Below the pieces are notes generated by a model. That model ran no database searches, was not told the DNA's origin, and saw only the letters and a program-made list of their open reading frames with translations. The translations under genes and the position numbers were made by a program. A stretch of 64,000 nt of DNA. Origin: Telmatactis stephensoni (lineage: Eukaryota > Cnidaria > Anthozoa > Actiniaria > Isophelliidae). Position 1 is the first letter of the stretch. The number at the start of each line of letters is the position of its first letter. Shown here in pieces: positions 55,715-64,000 of this stretch. Where the stretch lies: positions 182,001 through 246,000 of the forward strand of contig JALIZF010001492.1 of assembly GCA_029948255.1 (NCBI GenBank). The letters are read 5' to 3'.

Positions 55715-57225
55715 ATGCCACAACACTGCTGTGTTCCTCAGTGCACACTCAAAGGATATCGCTCGTCAACTGGTGAGAAGATTTCTTACTTCAATTTCCC
55801 CAAATCAGAAGAACTTAAAAAGAAATGGATCACAGCTATACGACGAGACCCAGGAAATGACTTCGATTTGAAGCCTAAAACTAAAGTTTGTTCTCGGCAC
55901 TTTCGGCCAACTGAGTTGAAAAAGTCTCTAAATGGAATAGTAACATTGAAAAAGGGCAGTGTGCCGAGTAAATTTGCCTGGTCGATTGAGTCTCCTCGTA
56001 AAAGAAAGGCTCCAAAAGACCGTCAGTCGTCCAACCCAGACACTAGTACACGTGTTGATACTGATATTGATTCTTTTGAAGTTGTTGAGTCGGTCAATCC
56101 AGTGGAAGATTGGTTGGAGGAAGAAATAAACGACCTGAAAGCAATCAATAGTACTCTAAATGAAAAATTTGCTGTTCTTGAAGACAACTTCAGTCAAAAG
56201 AGTGCCGAGTACGAACAACTCGAACAGCAGTATCGTAAGGTTTGTCTTGAAAACAAAACAGCTAAGCAGGAAAAGATTGATAGAGAAAAAGAAGTTCAGC
56301 AACTCAAAGAGGAATTGGAAAGTTTACTGTCAGTGATCTTTACGTTGGATCGATTTAATTCCAATGAAAATATTTCATTTTATACAGGATTTCCAAATTT
56401 TGATACGTTTATGGCAATATTTAAATTTCTTAACGTTGGAGTGAAAGGAGAAAACCTAAGATATTGCTCAAATAAACGAGATGTTCCAGCTGAATTCTAC
56501 AGTTGTGTCGATGAGGATGTTGAAAATGATGACCAAGAAACAAATTAGTATCAAAGAAATGGACGGCAAAGGAAACTTCAGCCAATTGATCAATTCTTTT
56601 TGGTCATGTGCAGGCTTAGAAGGGGGTTTAAAGAGCACCATCTAGCCCATCTGTTTGGAGTGTCTCAGTCAACTGTGAGTCGAATATTCATTTCATGGAA
56701 TCAACTATATGTATTTGAAATTTGGCCAAATTAAATTGGCCATCAAAAGATGCAGTATTGAACACTATGCCTGAGGGATTCAAGGGGAGCTACCCTAACA
56801 CAAGAATAATCATTGATTGCACTGAAGTAAGGTGTGAAATGCCAAGCAGCTTGCTAGTTAATACTGAACTGTTTAGCTCATATAAAAACCACCAAACTTT
56901 CAAAGCGTTAGTTGGTATTGCTCCCAGTGGTGCTATCACATTCATAAGTGAACTTTATACAGGGAACATATCAGACCGAGAAATTGTTATTCGAAGTGGT
57001 CTGCTAAAACAAGCATTTGAATCTGGAGACAGTGTCATGGCTGACAAGGGTTTTACAATCGAGGACCTTTTGCCCTTAGGAGTCTCTCTCAATATTCCTC
57101 CATTCCTTGAAGGAAAAAGTATCTATGGCAGGTGCTTTTTCACTTTGTACCCTTTTGAATGGTTTCAGTTCAACTTTTTATTGTTCATCGTTTTCTTTGG
57201 AGTATTCAGAAGCAGCTTGTTTTAA
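55715..57225 (+). pseudogene. ISL2EU THAP-DDE transposase, interrupted and 3' truncated
   Basis: An N-terminal THAP zinc finger (residues ~1-85: 'CCVPQC' ... 'KVCSRHFRP' ... 'VPSKF', a C2CH arrangement) binds element ends in this family. A coiled coil (~130-210) follows. An in-frame TAG at 56,546-56,548 precedes the HTH segment 'HLFGVSQSTVSRIF'. A frameshift near 56,735 leads to the DDE_Tnp_4 core with Asp in 'IIIDCTEVRCEMP' and Asp in 'DSVMADKGFTIEDLLPLG'. The usual final exon with the catalytic Glu is missing: the frame runs into unrelated sequence after 'NIPPFLEG' and stops at 57,225. The enzyme cannot be active. Confidence 0.9.
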
Positions 57226-57269
57226 GAAGTGATCAAAATAAACTGTCTTAAGTTTTCTCCTGGTAGTAC

Positions 57270-59263
57270 TACAAAACTGATCATCACGCTTTATTCTTTG
57301 AATGCTCATTCCACCGATGTATAGACAACAAAGTCACACCAGTCAGCCTTGGTGACCCCCATTTGGCCTTGAACCTGATAGTAGTAGCGATTATTTTTCT
57401 TGAGCTTTGGTTTTCCTTGAATGTTTTCACAGAAGAAACTACTATCAGAACAAGCATCCAGAGGGGTCACACAGAACTTTGTTGCAGGACACTTTACTTC
57501 AACCAGTCCAACTAAGGCTTCTCAGATCCAATGTCTATCACCTTTCCATCTGGTGTAGCTCCTACAAAAGGTAAGTCAATACAAACCACTAAACCCGACC
57601 TTGTTAGCTTTATGGGTCTTCTTGTTGAAAACATGTATTTTTCATACTGTCTTAAGGCTATTGGTTCATATGTCTGGCCATGTAGAGTGTGCCTTTGAAT
57701 AAAATTGTTTTGGATGCAGTAAAGAATCAACAAGAGTGTTGTGTTGGCGCTGACGACAGCAAATCCTTTGAAAATTTGAGGCTGTTAACCTAAATCTCTG
57801 CTCATTTTTCCATGCTTCAGATGCTGCCTGGGCTTGTGTTTTCTGTTCAATACTACTTAGTTTTTGGACATCAACACTCAAGTATTCCAGTAGGGTCTTT
57901 GCTTGGGAATTCTGATTCTGTAAAGGAGAGTTGGTAGCTTGCAAAAGAACCTCTGGGGCTTTTTCCAAATTTGGTATCTACAAACTGTGTTTGTTCTGTA
58001 GGAGCCATTATTTGTGCTAATGCCATATTAGGATTAATGTTTAGCAGATCTTTCTTTAACTTAAGTTCATCTTCCCTTTGAGTCTTAATATTATTCCTGG
58101 CTTCATAAATTAAGCATTTAAGCCCATCAGGTTTGTTAGAAAAAGTGCAAGTGCTGGTGGAGTCATTTAACTTTGTTTTCTTTATTACCAAGTCCATAAC
58201 TGGCTTTGGTTGTATGTTATCTCCTCTCCCAACTTTGTGCCATAGCTGAAGAGAGGAAGTACATGCAAGTTTTGGGCCACATTATCATCTTCATTGTTCA
58301 AATCTTTAGCATCTTTGCACTCATATATGGTAAACTTGCAAAGCTGCATCAAAAGAGCAAGGGACGTGATTACAAAAGCCAACTTTGCCTGCAATACATG
58401 AGGCAGTGTGCATGCTTAACTTCTGCAGTAACTAAATCAAGTGCGATTTTTAAATCATGGGGTGGATCATTCTTTCGGTAACTATGATGGCATTTGGACT
58501 TAACGAAGAAAAAAGTAACTGTCACTTGCTGTTTCAAGGTCTTTCAAGTATTCGTCTTCTAAAAACGTCTTTGCTTTTCATAAGCCGTACGGAACTGAGT
58601 GTTGACCCTGGTTTGGATCTATGTTTTTTTCAGTTTTAGAAATATGAATGTTCATCTCGGCTTTAGAAAACATAGGCATTCGCTCTAGGTTGGTAGACCA
58701 TCCATTGTCTGGGAACTTTAATGAGCAGTCTGTAGTCTTGTCGTCTTGTACATGTAGTTGTTTTTGCCTTTGTTTTCTTTTAGAATATATTTGATTTGGA
58801 TCCGGATCAATTATCTTCTTGTCGTGTCCAGTATTGATATATTCTTCCACCCTTTGAAAATAAAAAGTGCTTTCTTATAAAACGATCTTTTGCTGGACTG
58901 AACGAGACAGAAATTTCTCAGCCTTTGAGGTGTCAAAAACTACGAGTCATTTAATGCTGCTTTGCCTGCTGTTATTTAGTCTAAAATCACTTTGCCTTCT
59001 TATTTTGATCTCTTGGGTTGTTTTACATAGCCTACTGTATATAATGGTCGCTTTTTACGCCAAAACATAGAGGAAAATATTCAAGTGACAGTTCGCGCCA
59101 TGTTTGCACAATCTTACCTTTTGACAAGTTGAGCCTTAGTTTTTAAGCCTTTACAACTATCTCCACGACATTTTAGCCAGAATTGAAGCTCATCCACCTT
59201 TAATTGTTCAGGTGATCTTCCATTCAAGGCAGCTCCAGGTATATCTTCCTCAGAAAGATCCAT
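57270..59263 (-). pseudogene. ISL2EU SAP/YqaJ nuclease gene, frameshifted
   Basis: Exon 1 (59,263-59,118, donor GTAAGA) encodes an SAP-like helix-loop-helix ('EQLKVDELQFWLKCRGDSCK'). Later sequence contains 'TKAQLVKR', 'NGWSTNLERMPMFSKAEMNI', a disrupted SWIM-like region (58,480-58,190) and the YqaJ exonuclease core: 'RFRLTASNFQRICC', 'LHGQTYEPIALRQYEKYM' and 'VGATPDGKVIDIG'. The next catalytic strand (E-V-K-C) is shifted out of frame near 57,515. YqaJ-type enzymes are λ-exonuclease-like and accompany ISL2EU transposases. Multiple stops show decay. Intron positions after exon 1 are only partly resolved. Confidence 0.85.
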
Positions 59264-59398
59264 GTTTGGACATTATTTTTCAAGCGGAACAGTTAAAACA
59301 TACCGGGAAAACTTCACATCGATGGCTGACCAGCCTCGTTTCGACGTGACTCGTTACCAGGCCCCGACTCAAACGACATATTGTGCATAGCGTGTATG

Positions 59399-61436
59399 TA
59401 CTTCTACAAGTCAAATTTGTCGAGCTAATTTGCATATGCACGTGCGAAAGCTAAATGTTTTATTATTGTGGAAAATAAAAATCTCACATCTTCTTGATTT
59501 GCAGTCTCCTGATTTATTGTATTTATAGCCATAAACAACAAATAAAAAAGCTTTTTAACTAAGGTTTTGTAAGTCCATCAAACGTAGCTGAGTTAATCAA
59601 GTGATCGCGATCAACGCGATCAAACTATTATACTGACTGCGGACGGACAGCACAAACCTTGAAAGTTCACCCTGATCGCAGCAATTCACTACAGTACTGC
59701 TCTCGAGTAACGTCCCCTCTACTCACGAGTACGAGTGGCGAGTCAAAAGAGTATTTTTTTTTACTCTCGAGTACGAGTCACTAATGAGCTTGGCCAAAAC
59801 AATGCTGACTCGTTTGACTCGCTACTCGCTACTCGCGAGTCAAACGAGTGAATTACAATGCTGTTGTTGCTAGTTTTTTTTTGTTTCTACGCTGTAGGGT
59901 CCTGTAGAAGTTGATATGATTTCAGTCAAAAAGTGTCAATTTCCTGAAGTAAATTCTTTGTAAGTAAGAAACAAAACTTTGTTCAATGAAAAATAACTCT
60001 TATTGATCGAAACTAATCTGAGAGAAAAAACAATTTCCTATGTTGTGAATTCTAGTTCCTTAAATTTGATTTATACTCGAGTCGTTTGCAAGTTCATGCT
60101 CATTCAAGTCATTTTCTATGAATATTTACGTTTATTGTTATTGTCCGACCATGAGGCTTAGTTTGTAGATTTAAACAATGGAAAGTATTTTCTAGTTTAT
60201 TTCTAAGTTTTGGTCTCCTAACTAAAGTGAAATTTGTAAATAGACTTTTTGGTATAATCATTCGTCAGAAAACCATGTCTTTCCCAGTGAAACAGAGCAT
60301 AGATTTTGGTAGTCTCTCAGCCAATCAGAACGTGTGTTATAATTGAGCTATATTATAAAGTGTGATAGACAAATAACAACAAAATAACACAATGGAATTA
60401 GGGTGTATTAAAGAGTGATACACGAAAGTGTTTCATGGGTTAATGAAAACGACTCTAACGACTCTAACTTCACAACTAGTTTAATTATGGAGTGCATTAG
60501 TGCCTTTTTAGTTAGCTAATAGAATGTATGAATTTATTATATACTTAATAATGGATTATTGTACTCACAGTTATCATTTTGTTTTTTTATATAATATCAC
60601 TTGTGTTTGCATTTGTTAAATTATAAACAATTTTAGGGGAAGGGGGCATTGTGTTATCTCTATGAAGCTAAAAATTTTATCCAAAAAGTATGCTCTTTAA
60701 ATGAAGGTAGAAATCTTAGAACAGGGTTATTTTTTCTTGTTTTGAGAGTATTGACTCTTAAAACAAGATTATTTACTCTCAATTTAGGTCTTGAATTCTT
60801 AAAGTAAGAGAAAATTATTCTTAAAACACGATTCTGGAGTCTGGATTTGAGACTCTCAATTCCTCAAATTAAGTAAACTAATTTCTTATCTCAGGACGGG
60901 TTTTTGAGTAAAAAAACCCCTTGATTTAAGAAAATGGCAGATATGAAACTTTTGAGTGATGAATGTACAGACTCATTTCCGAAGGTATTAGTCTGGAGGA
61001 TAAGCGACTTGAATCACGAGCTGAAACTAAATTAGAGCTTTTCAACCTTGACATTTACCACATTATACTGTCAGTTATATACTATAACGACAAAATAGAC
61101 ATTTAGGAAAAACTGGAAAATAACAAAACAAATCTCTAACCACAACTAAGTTGGATTATGGCAGCTACGCGCCATTTTTCTAAGGGACGTTTTGAATAGC
61201 TTAAGCACAATTTACAAAGATTTGGAGTCATAATGAATCAAAAGAACATAACTATGGAACCAAAACAAAGACTAGTGTAACTTTAATGAATTACTGACCT
61301 GAAATTATCCCCAAAAGTCGCCAAAACTATCACAATGCAACTTCAACTTCCATAACAACGACGCTCAACACCACCACGAGTTTAGCTCCCAGAGTTCCTT
61401 GCGGCGCATAGACACAGGAAGCCCAAAGAAAGGATG
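59399..61436. other. Gene-poor region with ACTCG-rich and AT repeats
   Basis: 59,700-59,850 is dense in ACTCG/CGAGT words, including (CGCTACT)n and CTCGAGTACGAGTC palindromes, similar in style to the interior of the 28,929 TIR element. 60,720-60,870 has imperfect ACTCTTAAAACAAGATTATT repeats. No exon is supported. Confidence 0.5.
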
Positions 61437-61474
61437 GGAAGGAAGGAAGGAAGGAAGGAGGGAAGGAAGGAAGT
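61437..61474 (+). repeat. Short (GGAA)n microsatellite
   Basis: Nine GGAA-type units with one GGAG-GGAA interruption. Confidence 0.9.
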
Positions 61475-62232
61475 TGATCTCACCACATTTTGACATCTTC
61501 TGTGGATCTATTAGAGTACGGACCCACGGCAAAATGGAATCTATTTATTTCCTATAATATTCATCGAAATATTTCAAATAATCAAATCATGCGTGAGATT
61601 CAATGATGTCATCTAATCTACACAGTAACTTGTTGTTAATGGCTTCCACTGCTTAACGTTCCTTACATATAAATTTAGCGCCCACAATATTACTCGAAAG
61701 TGCGGAGTTCTGGTTCTTCTCATAACTTTCTACTGACTTTGACGCGCGATATTTTCCCATCTGGAGTGCCTTCAGTTTGGATGATTATCCACAGCGCACT
61801 AGCGGTAGGTAGACTGCTCATGTTTCAGTTGTCTTAGTATTTCGGTAGTTGAACATAATTTTGAAGAACGAGATAGCCAGCCAAATGATCCGTGTCAACA
61901 TAAAATTTCTTGCATTCGATATGCAAATGATTTCAAGCCCAAAACACAGACATGCGCAGACAAATTGTATACATGCTGTACACGACGAAAAACGTAACAC
62001 ATTCTAATCCCCAACTACACCTTTACAACAAATGTAATGTTCAAAGGTTCAAAGGTTTAAAGGTTTTTATTTTCCACACGTATAATTTAATGTCTACAAA
62101 AATACTAATTAATAAGTGGGGGCGCAAAAAATACAACCCACAAGGGTTAAGCAAGCTTTTTAAGCTATTTAAACATGGAAGTAGGGCAGAGAATGTTAAA
62201 TAGTCTAAGCACAGTGGATGGTATTTCCATCT
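61475..62232. other. 3' flank of the transglutaminase-like gene
   Basis: No exon. A run TTCAAAGGTTCAAAGGTTTAAAGG (62,040-62,063) is a short simple repeat. The region downstream of the stop codon presumably includes the 3' UTR. Confidence 0.4.
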
Positions 62233-63913
62233 TTACTTCTTCACTGTAAACTCGATTTCTCCTCGTACCCCTGACAGCTGATCAGAATTAAAGCTGACGT
62301 CAACGGACCTTCTTCCTCTTCGAGAAGCTTCCAACTTTATAATGACAGATGCGTCCTCGTTGGGTTTCACTGGATGTCTGCAAGAACGTTCATTATTGGA
62401 AATAAGTCTCTAAAGTTCAAATGATATTAAATCACACTTGCGCAGGGCATGAAGGCTCACAAAGTCGATATGATTCATAAAATCGTACCACCCTCTTTGA
62501 TTGTGGTTTGGGCTTCCTGTAGCAGTAAACCTTTCTTACTTGCAGTATCATATATATAAAGCTACTGAGTATCACTGAAGACATGTCAGTGTGCTGCATC
62601 ATAAGTTCACAGTATTAAAGACTTACTTGAGAGCTTTAGTGATTGTATCAGGGCTGACACGACGAGAACTTTCAATGTCGAAGGTACAATTAGTAAGCTT
62701 CACTGGTAGTGGGTTTGTGAAAAACAAAGTCAGCTCAAAACGCTCGTTCTCTACGATTTTTTCTGCAAGCTGAAAAAAAAAAACAAAGCATCGCTGCCTT
62801 GAAAATAACAATAGAGAACACAGAAATAGCAAATGTAGACCAAGTCTCCTTCGCAGCCGTTTTTTGTATCGGGATTCCTGTCCCTCCCAAAGAAACGGTC
62901 TTTTTCTTTGGGAGGGACAGGGATCCCGATACAAAAAACGGCTGCGAAGGAGACTAATGTAAACCGGATTTTACAGCATAACGGATGGCGACAAAACCAA
63001 GTAGTCTGCTCTCCCGCAGACAGACCGTAAGAGTTTTCATATTACCGACCTTTTGGCTTGCCAAACATTTTTCCGTCTGCCAAAAACAATTTGCGGATCG
63101 TCCAAATCCCTAAACTTATTGCAATAAGTTTTTCGTCTTAGACAAATCTTGTGTATGTGTGCGAGACGGCACCCGGCCGGCCCTGTTAGTATATATTTCA
63201 CTTTATTGCTAACCTGTATATATGGAGCGGAGTAATTGCTTTACTCAGAGCCTCCCCGGTGGACGACTCTGCTCTCTTTTCTTGAGAGCTCTGCCGTTCT
63301 CTCCCATTCTCAAACATAAGCAATAGCGGAAGTGTCCAAAATAAAGAACTATTTCAGTATCCCTTTCTCTTTCAGGCCCTTCAAGTCCAGGCAAATTTCA
63401 GACTTTTGAACGATAAATGAATGGTCCATTCTCATTAAATAATGTATAGCTGTATGTGTAAATAGAACTTACCGAATACAAGATATCAGGCTTTTTAAAC
63501 TCCACAGTATCCATGTCATGGAAGACTTGTCCCGTTTCCTTGACTTTAGCTTTGTAAAACACTTTAATGCTGAAGTCTGCTGTCGATTTCTTCAAATAAT
63601 CAGCTGCGAGCAATGAAAGAACAACCGTCTTCTCTGGAACAGAATGAAACAAAGAAATGAATCACGTGAAGGAGGTCCCATCCACACGTATGTGTTGAAG
63701 GTTTTTGTACACATGATCGAATGCGATGACCATTTCCAGTTCGTTTAGCGCTGTCCACACACATATTTTTGTATGCGTTAAGGTTTGGCTCGAAAGCAAT
63801 GGTAAACACTTCATTAAGGAACTTTAATAATAATAATAAGTAATAAATTTTGGTGGCGATCTCATCAGAACATTTAATTCACCTTTAGCAGCCACCCTAA
63901 GAATGGTCACCAT
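62233..63913 (-). CDS. Transglutaminase-like C-terminal β-barrel protein, four exons
   Basis: Transglutaminases crosslink Gln and Lys side chains; their last ~200 residues are two β-barrels. Exons 63,633-63,473, 62,769-62,627 and 62,377-62,233 join in phase with good splice sites (TTCCAG, GTAAGT, TTTCAG, GTAAGT, TTGCAG). They encode 'VVLSLLAADYLKKSTADFSI' ... 'FKKPDILYS' and 'ERFELTLFFTNPLPVKLTNC' ... 'KALKHPVKPNEDASVIIKLE', ending 'GEIEFTVKK'. These match the β-barrel blocks of animal transglutaminases. A 31-nt segment 63,913-63,883 (ATGGTGACC..., donor GGTGAAT) is in phase and would make a complete 159-residue protein lacking the catalytic core. Alternatively the true upstream exons lie outside the window. 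Confidence 0.8.
62843..62955. repeat. 113-bp near-perfect palindrome in an intron
   Basis: Two ~50-bp arms starting AGTCTCCTTCGCAGCCG differ at a single visible position (GGATTCC against GGATCCC), around a loop of roughly 10 bp (AACGGTCTTT). The high identity implies recent origin or active maintenance. Confidence 0.93.
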
Positions 63914-64000
63914 CTTGGCACTATTTATTCTATGATTTAGGGGAGATAACTGGGTCACGTGACGAGTTAGTGCAAGTCCCCATTAATGAATACTCTCAAA

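Larger units (their letters stand above)
55561..59398. mobile_element. ISL2EU-type DNA transposon, 3.84 kb, decayed
   Basis: Terminal inverted repeats of about 80 bp begin (TA)CATACACGCTATGCACAATA and continue with GTTTGAGTCGGGGCCTGGTAACG and GAGGCTGGTCAGCCATCG. The element holds a plus-strand THAP-DDE transposase and a minus-strand SAP/YqaJ nuclease gene in convergent order, the defining pair of ISL2EU elements. TA, or AT two bases inside, flanks both ends, consistent with a 2-bp duplication whose exact position is ambiguous. Frameshifts affect both genes. Confidence 0.9.

Noticed and set aside
1..64000. tRNA, rRNA or other structured RNA genes
   Set aside because: No sequence with the conserved tRNA boxes or rRNA cores was noticed by eye; a covariance-model scan would be needed to exclude them.

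Overview
This looks like metazoan nuclear DNA. Genes have introns with GT..AG splice sites, the base composition is AT-rich, and no operons, Shine-Dalgarno sites or phage modules are visible. The mix of mobile elements (BEL/Pao, CR1/Jockey-like LINE, Crypton tyrosine recombinase, PIF/Harbinger, ISL2EU with THAP and YqaJ genes, hAT, Tc1/mariner-like), BEN/SAP/THAP genes and a transglutaminase C-terminus suggests a cnidarian, probably an anthozoan. That assignment is inference; no alignment was run.

Most of the window is a mosaic of nested transposable elements. 1-6.2 kb: gene fragments and a broken BEL/Pao gag with a 342-bp internal tandem duplication. 6,248-11,266: the best-preserved element, a 5,019-bp TA-flanked Tc1/mariner-like transposon with ~190-bp terminal inverted repeats. 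It carries two intact convergent genes: a DD38E transposase (+) and a spliced four-exon, 577-aa zinc-knuckle protein (-). About 0.5 kb downstream lies an uninterrupted copy of its insertion site. 11.3-20 kb: gene fragments, simple and tandem repeats, and a 5'-truncated LINE inserted in a ~280-bp repeat array. 20.4-22.2 kb: broken RT, SGNH-esterase and PHD-finger pieces. 22.9-24.9 kb: a Crypton-type tyrosine recombinase gene bracketed by ~48-bp direct repeats. 25-34 kb: degenerate genes, two inverted-repeat MITEs, a decayed hAT-like element and a MULE-like element with a 9-bp target duplication that carries a RecQ-helicase-like fragment. 34.7-43.3 kb: exons of an unrecognised plus-strand gene or genes, interrupted by a broken Harbinger transposase and by the 3' half of a BEL/Pao element. 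44.7-48 kb: a PIF/Harbinger element with SANT/Myb-like and DDE genes. 48.7-53.9 kb: a Tc1-type HTH exon, exons of an unrecognised plus-strand gene, and an intact six-exon BEN-domain gene on the minus strand. 54.15-54.85 kb: two abutting MITEs. 55.6-59.4 kb: a decayed ISL2EU element (THAP-DDE plus SAP/YqaJ genes). 59.4-64 kb: mostly gene-poor sequence, then exons of a transglutaminase-like gene with a near-perfect 113-bp palindrome in one intron.

The functional units are self-contained elements in which a transposase is paired with an accessory DNA-binding or zinc-binding protein: Tc1-like plus CCHC protein, Harbinger plus SANT, ISL2EU plus YqaJ. The Tc1-like two-gene element is the strongest candidate for a poorly described system. 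The clearest cellular gene is the transglutaminase-like one at the right end.
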